A stretch of 64,000 nucleotides of DNA from RUG13091 sp045113315 (GCA_045113315.1 JBGUIX010000015.1:12257-76256), one strand, 5' to 3'. Shown: positions 51,601 through 61,139, numbered from the stretch's first letter. Notes: generated from the letters alone by a model not told the origin. Made by a program: numbers and translations.

Positions 51601-51614
51601 TAGGAGGTAGATAA
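48606..51614 (+). CDS. oppA: Oligopeptide-binding lipoprotein OppA with N-terminal Ig-like domain
   Basis: The lipoprotein signal ends VTGC at about residue 23. Residues 35-115 form a Big2-type Ig-like domain (YAYRSSDESVLKIENGVATGLKDG), an unusual addition. The remainder is a family 5 solute-binding protein, with the strand LEEWEENQTIIFKKSENWF and a C-terminal LMRGQFDLGFGAI. The length of 1002 residues is almost twice that of a standard OppA. It starts 2 bp after the protease gene. It should capture extracellular peptides and pass them to OppBC. Confidence 0.9.
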   Translation: MKNKFILGIAAVGLLSLGAVTGCKRKTNSSEVDFSFSIGLESGYKRLRVGASSRIVVTADGNTSGRNYAYRSSDESVLKIENGVATGLKDGKATINAVESTSGKSASVNIVVSSATEANGGYNYAAATGEESIKTRTEILATLEKYAMDNHLTGITLFENGGYVKYHPRVKLPTNEYITGFGFGLLSDGELVGDLDKEEVVKYKKYLHTATSSDPLTINEKNDTGSQVSDLAGYITSSFWGTRLNSTKDNYEWYPVLARDKVTLAGQQYDNNRPFPVVPAPVGQESQYPDGKPLNPNEEANPLKLYDTYRIYLRDGVRYNTTATIAGRAEFNDTEVQLEDYEFAFRFLLTGSHKQKRGTEMANDTSYGIKGAQKYNTETKDKSDVDNKKLWDIMVDDGSLGVKVGTDDAGQKYIQLTLVNPIDRFTAMYTLSSSLYSPLPEEFIRQCSYDPARNNALAIGAQAYGNFNDEIRYKDKGQNDIKQFTIAVGPYHLEEWEENQTIIFKKSENWFESATRYHIPGVKLVVMKAVQSDPDAIYKQFNNGYLDSCGIPSRHVSEELGKEGVKQTKGDSTFKLNVNSCTQETWNDLFGPNGKIYKNANWEVKPWMSNDNFLSGLFHSINRKVFADNRGVAPSINYFSDAYLSDAEGGKSYNETEAHKAAVADYETYDRDGNSTYGYDYDKAVLSFKAAVRELAAAGKIEKGTKSKPTTIHIHIRWMYQTDIKEYGEEIATYFEDAFNNEAVSGGTVKLKVDQEAVTNWQDVYNIYLMRGQFDLGFGAISGNTYNPLNFLEVLRSDNSSGFTLNWGTDTSKVTEGKPAEYDHKLWSYDSLWEVADHGGVVENGVAVKSVQESYLETPKNSGGQDTNELYNGFNVDSPLKFVDVGSSVVFGVSKVQLYVSGSGSYNLDATYNDGKLHIIVPASQASEINTDIQKTNHLDQEESPSYDPHPFVLDNYGKYWTVEVYYTLSINGGTPSESYVTVAKNKDAQPKNVRYSFLGGR

Positions 51615-51615
51615 T

Positions 51616-52782
51616 ATGAATAAAAAATTATTCTTATCATCCTTAGTCCTCTTATCTTTAGTAGTCACAGGTTGTTCTAACAAAAAGAAAAGTAGTGAAG
51701 ATCCTGTTCCAAAATCATTTGAAACATCTTTAACTACTGTTAGTAGAATTCCATTATTCTTAGAACAAGAGACTGATATCTTAATTCAACCAGAATTTAA
51801 ATCCACTAACGGCTATAGATTCGTCTCTTTAAATCCAGAAATTGCTTCTGTTGATGAAAACGGACATCTTAAAGGTTTAGCGGAAGGCGTCGCTAAAGTC
51901 GCCGTTATCGATAAAAATGACAAAACCAAAGGTTCATTTGTCGAAGTTGATGTCGTCTCGAAGATGAAATCTAGAGATATGAACAAAGTTTGTCGTCACT
52001 TTGAAGATGTGGCTAAGACTCAAGTTATCGATAATGTCTTTGAAGATAATGTCTATCTCAGATATGTCACTAAAGACGGTGAAACAAATGAAAGAAGCAT
52101 TATGAATAGAAGTACAGTTTGTTCTAAAGAAGCGGCCTATTTCGGAATGACAAGTCACGATTTTGATTCTGTGGTTCAAGATGGTTCCTACCGCTACAAT
52201 GAATATCAATATATCTTCTATACTAATGAAGGCTTTGATACATATTCATTTAAGACCAGTAATGGTAAAAATGGTTATTATGTCTGCCCAACCGCTAAAT
52301 ATATGTCTAAAGGTAGATTAGAACCAACATTAATGATTTTAGATAACTTCTTAGTAGCAGGAAGAAAAATCTTTGAACAACAATTAACCGGTATGGATTT
52401 AAGCTCAATCGCTGACACTTTGACCGGTAGCTACACAAACGTCAAAGATCAAATGTTAGGACAAATTGGTGAAAATACTTATGCGGCGACATTTACTGTC
52501 ACATTTAATGATTCAACAGCCAGTTTAGAGGATGAATCTAATTATGGCATTCCATATGGTACACCTACACCAACTGAACAAAAGATGACTTATATCATTC
52601 AAAATGATGTGGTTGTTAATCAATATCTTGACGCTGTTGAAAGATATGAAATCGGTGGTAGTAAATACGAATCAATTATTAGATCTCAATCTAACACTGG
52701 TATCTTTACCGCTGAAAATTCTCGTTTAATCTATCCAGATAAAACCCAATACACTTTAGCGGATACATTATTCGATATTTAA
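51616..52782 (+). CDS. Lipoprotein with N-terminal Big2-like domain
   Basis: The signal ends VTGC at about residue 20. Residues 45-115 are a Big2-like Ig domain (NPEIASVDENGHLKGLAEGVAKVAV) similar to that at the start of OppA. The remaining 270 residues are an unrecognised domain with alternating strands. The start lies 1 bp after the OppA stop, so it belongs to the same operon. It may assist peptide capture or anchor OppA-related proteins. It is followed by a strong terminator. Confidence 0.8.
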   Translation: MNKKLFLSSLVLLSLVVTGCSNKKKSSEDPVPKSFETSLTTVSRIPLFLEQETDILIQPEFKSTNGYRFVSLNPEIASVDENGHLKGLAEGVAKVAVIDKNDKTKGSFVEVDVVSKMKSRDMNKVCRHFEDVAKTQVIDNVFEDNVYLRYVTKDGETNERSIMNRSTVCSKEAAYFGMTSHDFDSVVQDGSYRYNEYQYIFYTNEGFDTYSFKTSNGKNGYYVCPTAKYMSKGRLEPTLMILDNFLVAGRKIFEQQLTGMDLSSIADTLTGSYTNVKDQMLGQIGENTYAATFTVTFNDSTASLEDESNYGIPYGTPTPTEQKMTYIIQNDVVVNQYLDAVERYEIGGSKYESIIRSQSNTGIFTAENSRLIYPDKTQYTLADTLFDI

Positions 52783-52792
52783 TCAATAGATT

Positions 52793-52828
52793 AATCAAAC
52801 TGCGCTCCTCGTTGAGCGCTTTTTGATT
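52793..52828 (+). terminator. Intrinsic terminator
   Basis: Inner stem GCGCTC/GAGCGC with loop CTCGTT is extended by AATCAAA/TTTGATT arms around the T run. It ends the protease-oppA-lipoprotein transcript. Confidence 0.88.
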
Positions 52829-53212
52829 GCTTATCTTAATATAAATTAATATAAAATAAATATAGAATGGTTAATTAAAATGAAGAATCTAAATAAAGAA
52901 AAAGCTAATAGTGACGCTTCTAAATGTGAGAAGTCACTTACAAAACATAAAAGGGTAGGGCTTTTAAAAAAAGATTATCCTGATTTTGATATTTCATTAG
53001 AAACATTTAATTCCATACCTATTGAGGGATTTGACTTATAAATCGCTTTTTTAGATACAGTTTTAGGTTTTTTTGTAAAATTTCTACGCTAACTGCCTAA
53101 ATTTAGGCTCAAAATACCGAATAAGAAATAAAATTTTTATTTTACTTTTTTTCTGAATGTTGTATCATTAATCCAAATTTACAAAAATTTCAAAGAAAGA
53201 AGGTTATGAAAC
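52829..53212 (+). other. Intergenic region with a possible small gene and a promoter
   Basis: The left part holds the possible small frame 52880-53041. The right part is a promoter for the 53213 lipoprotein gene, with TTTACT (53141-53146), a 16-base spacer and TATCAT (53163-53168), then AGAAGG before the ATG. Confidence 0.5.
52880..53041 (+). CDS. Possible small 53-aa protein
   Basis: A short frame starts at ATG 52880. It has a basic first half and a C-terminal half with KKDYPDFDISLETFNSIPI, whose alternating hydrophobic/acidic pattern resembles the tail of a small antitoxin. There is no strong ribosome binding site and no partner gene, so it may be a remnant. Confidence 0.3.
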   Translation: MKNLNKEKANSDASKCEKSLTKHKRVGLLKKDYPDFDISLETFNSIPIEGFDL

Positions 53213-56026
53213 ATGAAAAAATTTGTAAAAGGTTTACTTGTTTCTGGATTCGCGGTTGCTTTATTAGCCGGATGTAGCAATAAAGGCAAAAGTTGTGAAC
53301 CATGTCCTCCAGTTCCAGAGCCAGAAACAAAAAAAGCATGGACCGATGAAGAATTAGAACTTCTTGATTACTATTATCATGATGAAATTCCTTTTGCTTG
53401 CGAATTGTCTTTAGAAGGCATTGAAGACGGTGTTTTATACGCTGTTAGTAAAGACGAAGTAAGCGATGAAGATTTATTAGCTTATGATGATATGTTCCAA
53501 GAAGACGGTCACTTCAATATTTATAATGTTGGTCCAGTTACTGGCGGTCTTTCAGCTGACGTCGGTGAATTAGGTTTTGACCTAAGTGGGGATGTCTTCC
53601 AATACTATAGACCATATAAGGATGAAGCTGGTTATTCATTAACTAGATTCTACACTATTGGTTTAAACGAAGATGGTCACTTACAAGTGGCGATGTCCGC
53701 CTCATTAACCCCATTATTCTCTCTTTCTAACGGAAAGATTGGTACTGGTGGTTTATTTTCAATGTTATTTGATGATGAGGAAGGCGAATTTAATTTCTTA
53801 AATGAATATTACATTTGGGCTGCTAATAGTAACGTGTCTCAACAAGCTCATTCCCCATCTTTAGCTGATCCGTTTGTTTATTTAACAAAATATGTTTTCC
53901 CAAAACTTTTAGTCAAGAAAACAGATACCGCTACACACTATACCTTAGGTTCTTATGATTCATTAGCAGCTTATGCTCCATTTACCTCAGGTAATATTTT
54001 ATCCGATGAATTTGATTCCAAATTCTCCATCACCTTAGCGGACTTTGATGTTGCTGGTGATAAATTATCGAACTTCTACACCGAAGAAGACTATCAAGGT
54101 GTCTTAGATTGGTTTGATAAATTTATTAATGCAGGCGTTTTCGAAGTTGTTGATGCATCTATGGAAGAAGGCGAACACGGTCCTGAAGCTAGTATGTTAG
54201 TTAAAGACACTTTTGGTTTTACATCAGAATTCAGTGTTAGTTTCTTAACATATGGTGAAGGCGAAAATGTTGAAACATATTTAGAATTTGGTTATGAATT
54301 AGTCGACTATAAATTAGTCGCTACAGCTCCGCTTGTTGCCGATGCTTTTTTAGAAGAAATTGATCCTTCATATGATGTTAGCAAGCTTCAAATTAGTTCC
54401 CACCAAGTAACAGGTGAATATACCGCCCAAGGCTATATTGCGTATGCTGAATCAGAAGACTATACTGTGGCGGATGCTCTTCAAGATGTTGTTGATGCAT
54501 TTAAAGAAACTGGTATTGCCAAAGAATATGAATTAACATTCGAAGCTGCTGCTGAAGACGATATCTACGTTACAGCTTATTATAAAGACGATACAACAGA
54601 AGTTACTCTTGAAGTTGAAGTGTTTCCATATGAAATTCAAGGTAAACCAGCTATTGTTACTTATGTAACAGCTAAAGATAGAAATGCTGTTGGCACATAT
54701 TTGTATGGCGAAGACGTCGAACTTTTATCTGACTATTATAATGCTATTAATTATTGGTTAAATGACTATTATGGTCCATATATCTCTAATTATGTTAAGA
54801 CTGCAAAAGCCGCAATGGATGCTGAACTTGGTATGGCTAGATTTGGTAACCTAGCTGGATTTGATAGTTTAATTGTCTCTGGCTTTGAAGCTTTAAATGG
54901 AATTAATGGCATTACCATAAGTGGTGTGGGCTTACTCGATTATTTATTCGGATGTGAAGTGAATGTCACAACAGGTGAAATTACTTGGACAGGTACATAC
55001 TCTTCTACTATTTTCCAATACGCTGCACAATATATTGAAAATGAAGAGTATTACACACCAGAAGATATTGATGCGTTAACTGAAGCATATGGGCTTGGTG
55101 TCAAAGGCGCATATCTTGGTAAAACTGATCATAGATACTATGCATATATCATTGTTGCTTGCCAACAACTAGATCAACTCATGGATAGTATTGTTCCTTG
55201 GGCAGATCAAGCCGCTGCTTATTTAGCAGAAAAATGGACATATCAACAATCAGATTATTCTGATGAAAATTGGGCGTTAATTCAAGGACTCTATGATGCT
55301 ATTGCAACATTATGGGATCGTACCAATTTCAAAGAAACCGTTGATGACGCTGTCGCTCTTGCTGATGCTGTTCCAACTAAAGCCGAAGAAGAATTAGCAG
55401 CTTATAAAGTAGATAAATTAGCTGCTTTACAAACAGCCTTCGCAGGATATCAAGAAGCAGATTATTATGGAGAAGGCTGGACTGCTTTAAATACCGCTTG
55501 TGAACAAGGACAAAACGCTATCAATGCCGCGACAGATAAAGATGGTGTTGATGTCGCTTATAATGATTGTGTAGCTGCCATGGATGCAGTTCCAACTAAA
55601 GCTGAAGTTGACGCCGAAAGAACAGCGAAATTATCTGAACTCGATGCAGCTTATAATGGTTATAATCAAGCTGATTATAGCGAAGACAATTGGGCTATTT
55701 TAGTTAAAGCCTATAATGATGGAAAAGCTGCTATCAATGACGCAAAGACTGTTGAAGCTATTGATTCTGCATGTGAAGAAGCTAAAGCCGCTATGGCCGA
55801 TGTTTTACCAGAAGCATACAAAACAACTAAGATAGCTGAATTACAAGCTGCTTATGATGCAAAGAGAGCTCCTGGAAAAGAATATAGCGATGAAGACAAA
55901 GCTGCTATGGACAAAATCCTTGCTGATGCTAAAGATGCCGTTAATAACGGTTCAAGCAAAGCTGCAGTTGATACACTTGTTGCTAAAGCTATTTCAGATA
56001 TCAATGCATTCATCGAAGTTAAATAA
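53213..56026 (+). CDS. Large lipoprotein with C-terminal FIVAR-like helical repeats
   Basis: The signal ends LAGC at about residue 21, and a cysteine/proline segment (CEPCPPVPEPE) follows. Residues 45-480 form an unrecognised acidic, beta-rich region. From about residue 670 there are at least three helical repeats with the phrase (QS/EA/QA)DY(S/Y)(D/G)E(N/G)W, then a long helix and a DAVPTKAE linker, the pattern of FIVAR-type surface repeats. The length is 937 residues and strongly acidic. It lies between the OppA and OppB genes with its own promoter, so it is probably a surface or cell-wall-contact component of the same system. Confidence 0.75.
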   Translation: MKKFVKGLLVSGFAVALLAGCSNKGKSCEPCPPVPEPETKKAWTDEELELLDYYYHDEIPFACELSLEGIEDGVLYAVSKDEVSDEDLLAYDDMFQEDGHFNIYNVGPVTGGLSADVGELGFDLSGDVFQYYRPYKDEAGYSLTRFYTIGLNEDGHLQVAMSASLTPLFSLSNGKIGTGGLFSMLFDDEEGEFNFLNEYYIWAANSNVSQQAHSPSLADPFVYLTKYVFPKLLVKKTDTATHYTLGSYDSLAAYAPFTSGNILSDEFDSKFSITLADFDVAGDKLSNFYTEEDYQGVLDWFDKFINAGVFEVVDASMEEGEHGPEASMLVKDTFGFTSEFSVSFLTYGEGENVETYLEFGYELVDYKLVATAPLVADAFLEEIDPSYDVSKLQISSHQVTGEYTAQGYIAYAESEDYTVADALQDVVDAFKETGIAKEYELTFEAAAEDDIYVTAYYKDDTTEVTLEVEVFPYEIQGKPAIVTYVTAKDRNAVGTYLYGEDVELLSDYYNAINYWLNDYYGPYISNYVKTAKAAMDAELGMARFGNLAGFDSLIVSGFEALNGINGITISGVGLLDYLFGCEVNVTTGEITWTGTYSSTIFQYAAQYIENEEYYTPEDIDALTEAYGLGVKGAYLGKTDHRYYAYIIVACQQLDQLMDSIVPWADQAAAYLAEKWTYQQSDYSDENWALIQGLYDAIATLWDRTNFKETVDDAVALADAVPTKAEEELAAYKVDKLAALQTAFAGYQEADYYGEGWTALNTACEQGQNAINAATDKDGVDVAYNDCVAAMDAVPTKAEVDAERTAKLSELDAAYNGYNQADYSEDNWAILVKAYNDGKAAINDAKTVEAIDSACEEAKAAMADVLPEAYKTTKIAELQAAYDAKRAPGKEYSDEDKAAMDKILADAKDAVNNGSSKAAVDTLVAKAISDINAFIEVK

Positions 56027-56056
56027 TAATTAATTTATTAATTATATGCTAACATT

Positions 56057-56079
56057 ACCAGGCACATTATGTGTCTGGT
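56057..56079 (+). terminator. Intrinsic terminator
   Basis: A 10-bp stem ACCAGGCACA/TGTGTCTGGT with loop TTA is followed by TTTGTTTT. Confidence 0.85.
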
Positions 56080-56194
56080 TTTGTTTTGAACTAAAAACAT
56101 GAAAATACAATATAATATATTGTTATGTTGCCCATAGTGGTGGATTTGTGATATATTTTTAAATAACTTTAAAAATGAAGGGAGAGGAGTGTAT

Positions 56195-57238
56195 ATGCTA
56201 AAGTATTCGATAAAAAGAATCATACTTGCCTTAGTGACAGCGTTCATTATTTTGACACTTACATTCTTCTTAGTTAAATCATTACCTCCAAGAGGGGTTT
56301 TTTCTCCTGATGAAAACGTGAGATATGCATTCTATGTCGATCAAGTGGATTTAGGATATTGTATTGATTTACCTAACGAGAATCCGTCACTTGGTAACTA
56401 TTTAGAATCATTCACTATTGGTGGTGAAACTCATTACTTCTATACAAAACCGGTATTAGATCAATATTTCAATTGGATTGGTAACATTGTTACTAAATGG
56501 GATTGGGGTAGAAGTACTGTTATTAAACCAAACTCATCAGCGATTAGAATTATCGCTCAAAGATTACCAGCTTCTATTTCTATTAACATCGTTTCCGTTG
56601 TTATATCCGTGCCATTAGGCATTGCATTAGGCATTTTAGCCGGTTTAAAGAAAAATACTTGGGTTGACCATACCATTTCTACAGTGGTCATGATTTTCAT
56701 CTCTATTCCTTCATTTGTTGTTATTTCATTTTTGATTTATTTCTTAGCGTTTAAATCTGGTTGGTTACCGACGATGTGGCCAACACCAGATCAATCCACG
56801 CAAACAAAAGTCTTAGCCTTTATTATTCCAGTGGCTAGCTTATCATTCGGTTCTGTCTGTGGTTACACTAGATTTGTAAGAGCCGAATTATGTGAAGTTA
56901 TGTCCAGCGAATATTTATTATTAGCCAGAACTAAAGGTTTAACCAAAAACCAAGCCATTGTTAGACACGCTTTAAGAAATGCGTTCGTCCCAATCTTACC
57001 TTCCATCTTAGCGGAATTTATCGGTATCTTTGGTGGTTCTATGATCTTAGAGAACTTATATGGTATTCCAGGTATTGGTGACTTATATATTCAAGCTTTA
57101 AATCAAAACAATCCAGATTATAACGTCTTAATGGTCGATATGGCGGTCTTTACCACAGTCGGCTTATTAGCGGGTATTATTTTAGATTTATCTTATGGAT
57201 TCATCGATCCAAGAATCAGAATGGGGGAAAAGAAATAG
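56195..57238 (+). CDS. oppB: Oligopeptide ABC transporter permease OppB
   Basis: ATG 56195 follows GGAGAGGAG and starts with MLKYSIKRIILAL, the usual OppB opening; the GTG two codons earlier is less likely. The 347-residue permease has six helices and the EAA-type coupling loop (LLARTKGLTKNQAIVRHALRNAFVP). A segment of about 75 residues between helix 1 and the rest is longer than normal. It pairs with OppC to form the peptide channel in the plasma membrane. Confidence 0.92.
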   Translation: MLKYSIKRIILALVTAFIILTLTFFLVKSLPPRGVFSPDENVRYAFYVDQVDLGYCIDLPNENPSLGNYLESFTIGGETHYFYTKPVLDQYFNWIGNIVTKWDWGRSTVIKPNSSAIRIIAQRLPASISINIVSVVISVPLGIALGILAGLKKNTWVDHTISTVVMIFISIPSFVVISFLIYFLAFKSGWLPTMWPTPDQSTQTKVLAFIIPVASLSFGSVCGYTRFVRAELCEVMSSEYLLLARTKGLTKNQAIVRHALRNAFVPILPSILAEFIGIFGGSMILENLYGIPGIGDLYIQALNQNNPDYNVLMVDMAVFTTVGLLAGIILDLSYGFIDPRIRMGEKK

Positions 57239-57239
57239 T

Positions 57240-59363
57240 ATGTTAGAAGAAAAAGATTTCGAATTTACTAATGAAGAACTCCCTCATGGAAATGAAGAAA
57301 TTTCTGAAAAAGATTTCGAATTAGTAAAAGTTGATAACACAGTTCACGAACAAAAGTTCCAAACTCGTCCAACAACATTCTTGAAGGACTCATTAAGAAG
57401 ATTCTCTAAGAATAAGTCATCAGTGGTGGCCGCTTATATATTAGGTGGTTTATTACTCATGTCTTTTATCGTCCCAATCGCGGATAGAAGCAACACCAAA
57501 GTTCCTCATCCAAATGAAACTTATTTAGCACCAAAATTATTTAACGCTGGTACTGGATGGTGGGATGGTACCGAAAAATATAGCAAAATTGCTGTTGATA
57601 TTTCTGAGATGCCAGAGGCCAGCAGCGATGCTGAAAAGCAAGAGCATTGGTGGCCAAGCGCGAGCAAATTCCCACAGAGAAGCGCCATTAGCAAAAAGAA
57701 ATTTACTGATTTAGTTTATACCAATGATGCTTCAAGTTTAGGCAGCGAAGGTTATGGTAAAGAAGGCTATTTACAATTTGGTTATACCAGAAGTGAAAAA
57801 GCTGATAATTATGTCGATTTCTCCACAGATAGATTTGCTAATCTCTCTTTAGCGGATAATATCTACTTAACCACATTTGATACTTATGATGTTGAAAAGA
57901 TTAGAGCTCTCGAAGGTAAAGATAATTTAGGTTTACCTGATAACTATGAACTTGGACAATGTGCTTTCTATTTCAATTATGTTGATGAAGATGCAGAAAC
58001 TCATGAATTAGTTCATAAAGATGTTCAAATTACCGAATATAAAGTTCTTCATAATATCGGTAGTGCAATCCCTTCCGTGCGTGAAGATAAAATCAACATT
58101 TCTGAAAAAGTCAAAGCCGAAACTGGTAAAGATAGTTTTGAAAACGCTTATTTCTCTGTCCGTATGCAAGCGGATGGTACGAATAAATGTTCTTTAATTA
58201 GATCCATCACCTTTGAAGCGGAAAATGAATCATATAAAGATAACTTTACAAAGATGTCATTTACCGACGCGACAAAATGCATGACCACTTCTAAAGATGC
58301 TGGTTTTGCATATTGGTCTTCTACCGGTATTAAACGTATCTATTTATCTAAAGCTTATTTCTGCTCATTTGTCTATGATACATATGAAGCCGCTTTCGGG
58401 GTGAGAAAAGTTCAAAACTTCTCTATTCTTAAGTTATTAGAATACGAAAGCAAAGGCTATTTATCATTTAAAGATGAATTTGGGTTTGAAACCTTAATGG
58501 AATCCGGTAATGGCTTTAGTTTCGATGCCGCTCACTTCACATGTAAGATCTTAAATGCGAAGAAATGTCCATTAGCAAGACCATTAGTAGCGGAAGATTT
58601 CTATAACTATAATCCAGATACTGGAACATTATATTGCGAAGCCGAGATTTCCTATTATAAATTCTTAGGTTATGAAACTATGCCAAGATATTTAATGGGT
58701 ACAGATAAATCTGGCAAAGATATGTTTAAATACGTCTTTGAAGGACTTAGAACATCATTATTATTAGGTGTTTTAACATTCGTTGTCTGTTTCTTATTCG
58801 GTTTAGCTTGGGGCGCGATTAGTGGTTACTTCGGTGGCACAGTCGACTTAGTGATGGAAAGATTTACCGATATCTTATCAGGTGTCCCATGGATTGTTGT
58901 TATGACTTTAATTATTATCCATATGGGTTCTAATTTCTGGACATTCGCTTTAGCGCTTTGTTTAACCGGATGGATTGGAACCGCCTCCACAACTAGAACT
59001 CAGTTCTATAGATTTAGAGGTCGTGAATATGTTTTAGCCTCACGTACTTTAGGTGCCTCTGATGCGAGATTAATTGCTAAACACATCTTACCTAACGCTT
59101 TAGGAACGATTATTACTGGATCAGTTTTAATGATTCCTAGTGTGATCTTCTCTGAAGCCACAATTTCCTATTTAGGTTTAGGTTTAAAAAATGTTTCTTC
59201 ATTAGGTGTTATCTTATCTGATAACCAATCGGAATTATTAACTAGTTCCTACTTATTAATATTCCCAGCGATTGTTATCGCTTTAGTGATGATTTCCTTT
59301 AACTTATTCGGAAATGGACTTAGAGATGCGATTAACCCAAGCTTGAAAGGAGGAGAAGAATAA
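57240..59363 (+). CDS. oppC: Oligopeptide permease OppC with a large extracytoplasmic insertion
   Basis: ATG 57240 lies just after the OppB stop behind GGGGGAAA; the ORF start at 57195 would overlap OppB. The 707-residue protein is about 400 longer than typical OppC. Helix 1 (about 62-82) is followed by roughly 390 residues of unrelated, mostly soluble sequence before the usual GTDKSGKDMFKYVFEGLRTSLL and five remaining helices, including the EAA loop (ASRTLGASDARLIAKHILPNALG). The insertion must lie outside the membrane, where it could bind OppA or substrate. Confidence 0.9.
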   Translation: MLEEKDFEFTNEELPHGNEEISEKDFELVKVDNTVHEQKFQTRPTTFLKDSLRRFSKNKSSVVAAYILGGLLLMSFIVPIADRSNTKVPHPNETYLAPKLFNAGTGWWDGTEKYSKIAVDISEMPEASSDAEKQEHWWPSASKFPQRSAISKKKFTDLVYTNDASSLGSEGYGKEGYLQFGYTRSEKADNYVDFSTDRFANLSLADNIYLTTFDTYDVEKIRALEGKDNLGLPDNYELGQCAFYFNYVDEDAETHELVHKDVQITEYKVLHNIGSAIPSVREDKINISEKVKAETGKDSFENAYFSVRMQADGTNKCSLIRSITFEAENESYKDNFTKMSFTDATKCMTTSKDAGFAYWSSTGIKRIYLSKAYFCSFVYDTYEAAFGVRKVQNFSILKLLEYESKGYLSFKDEFGFETLMESGNGFSFDAAHFTCKILNAKKCPLARPLVAEDFYNYNPDTGTLYCEAEISYYKFLGYETMPRYLMGTDKSGKDMFKYVFEGLRTSLLLGVLTFVVCFLFGLAWGAISGYFGGTVDLVMERFTDILSGVPWIVVMTLIIIHMGSNFWTFALALCLTGWIGTASTTRTQFYRFRGREYVLASRTLGASDARLIAKHILPNALGTIITGSVLMIPSVIFSEATISYLGLGLKNVSSLGVILSDNQSELLTSSYLLIFPAIVIALVMISFNLFGNGLRDAINPSLKGGEE

Positions 59364-59364
59364 T

Positions 59365-61137
59365 ATGGAAGAGAATAAAAAAGAAGTTGTTTTATCCGTT
59401 AAAGATCTATATGTCAACTTCTCCACAGACCACGGTTATGTGCAAGCGGTTAGAGGTGTAAGTTTCGATCTATATAAGGGTGAAACTTTATGTATCGTTG
59501 GTGAATCTGGTTCTGGTAAATCAGTAACTAGTAAAACCATCATGGGCATCTTAGCGGCAAATGGTAGAATCGTCTCCGGTTCCATCATGTATGAAGGTGA
59601 AGATTTAACCAAAGTCAGTGAAGATGAATTCCATCGTATTAGAGGTCATAAGATCGGCATGATCTTCCAAGATCCTTTGTCCTCTTTAAACCCCATTATG
59701 AGAATCGGTAAACAAATTACCGAAGCCATTTTAATTAATAGCTCTCACTTAAAGAAAAAATATAACGATTTAGTTTCTGAAGAATTAACCGCTTATAAGA
59801 ATGCGATTACTGAACTTAATAACGGTATCAGCACGAAGAAAGAAGCTGTCAAATTCTTAAAGAGTGAGAAGAAAAAAGAAATTAATAAGATTAAGAATAT
59901 GGCGGAAAATGAAGCGGATGGTAAGATCTTCGCTCTAGAACAAGATTACGGCTTAGAAAAAGTCAAAATTAAACACGCCTATGATAATGTTATTGAGAAT
60001 AATAAAAAGCTTCTAGAAGAAGGCAAAATTAGCCAAGAACAATTTAACGAAGACGCTAAAAATGCTTTAGAAAAGAAAGAAGCGGAATTAAAAGAAGCTA
60101 GTGAGAAATTTTTGGCGAATAAGAAATCAATTAGAGAAGAAGCTAAAGAAATTGATTCAAAGAATAAAGCTAATTTAAATTCTGTTATCGCTGAATTTGA
60201 TGAAAAGATCAAAATAGCGAAGGAAGATAGCAAATATTCTAAAAAACAATTATTAGAAAAATATCGTCCAATTATTGCAGAAACTAAAAAAGCTTATCGC
60301 TTAAAGAGTATCGAAGCGAAAAAGAAAGTGAGAGAGTTGAAAAAATCTTATCACGATGATTATTTAGCTTCTTTAGACGAAATTAAAAAGAATAACGGCA
60401 CAAAAGAAGATTATAAGAAAGCTAAGGCCAAATATATTTCCCGTTTACGTGTCACACGTGCTGAGGCGAAAGAAAGAGCCTTAAAAGTCATGAAGGAAGT
60501 TGGTATTCCTAATCCAAAAACTAGATTTAGACAATACCCATTTGAATTCTCTGGTGGTATGAGACAAAGAATTGTTATCGCGATCGCTTTAACCGCGAAT
60601 CCCGATATCTTAATCTGTGACGAACCAACTACCGCTTTAGACGTGACCATTCAAGCTCAAATCTTAGAATTAATTAACCGTTTAAAAGCCGAAAGAAATA
60701 TTTCTTGTATCTTTATTACCCACGACTTAGGTGTCGTCGCTAATATGGCGGACCGTGTCGCGGTTATGTACGCTGGTAAAATTGTCGAATATGGAACAGA
60801 AGAAGAAATCTTCTATGATCCAAAACATCCATATACTTGGGCGTTATTATCTTCTATTCCAGATGTCGATTCTAAAGAAAGACTTGATGCGATTCCTGGT
60901 ACCCCACCAAATATGATCTATCCTCCTAAAGGAGATGCCTTCGCTTTAAGAAGTAAATATGCGATGAAAATCGACTTTAAGAAAGAGCCTCCATTATTTA
61001 AGGTGAGCGATACTCATTATGCAGCGACATGGTTACTTGACCCACGCGCTCCAAAAGTGGAAATGCCCGCCATTGTGAAAGCTCGTATCCAAAATAGTAT
61101 CAAAGCTCATAAAGCGGCGATGAAAGGAGATAAATAA
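59365..61137 (+). CDS. oppD: Oligopeptide ABC transporter ATPase OppD with coiled-coil insertion
   Basis: The ATPase motifs are Walker A VGESGSGKS (about 45-53), Q-loop IFQDPLSSLNP (about 101-111), signature FSGGMRQR (about 396-403), Walker B LICDEPTTALD and H-loop THDL. Between the Q-loop region and the signature lie about 250 extra, highly charged residues (118-370) predicted to form a long coiled-coil. This makes the protein 590 residues instead of about 340. The C-terminus keeps the oligopeptide-type tail. It starts 1 bp after OppC. Confidence 0.92.
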   Translation: MEENKKEVVLSVKDLYVNFSTDHGYVQAVRGVSFDLYKGETLCIVGESGSGKSVTSKTIMGILAANGRIVSGSIMYEGEDLTKVSEDEFHRIRGHKIGMIFQDPLSSLNPIMRIGKQITEAILINSSHLKKKYNDLVSEELTAYKNAITELNNGISTKKEAVKFLKSEKKKEINKIKNMAENEADGKIFALEQDYGLEKVKIKHAYDNVIENNKKLLEEGKISQEQFNEDAKNALEKKEAELKEASEKFLANKKSIREEAKEIDSKNKANLNSVIAEFDEKIKIAKEDSKYSKKQLLEKYRPIIAETKKAYRLKSIEAKKKVRELKKSYHDDYLASLDEIKKNNGTKEDYKKAKAKYISRLRVTRAEAKERALKVMKEVGIPNPKTRFRQYPFEFSGGMRQRIVIAIALTANPDILICDEPTTALDVTIQAQILELINRLKAERNISCIFITHDLGVVANMADRVAVMYAGKIVEYGTEEEIFYDPKHPYTWALLSSIPDVDSKERLDAIPGTPPNMIYPPKGDAFALRSKYAMKIDFKKEPPLFKVSDTHYAATWLLDPRAPKVEMPAIVKARIQNSIKAHKAAMKGDK

Positions 61138-61139
61138 TT

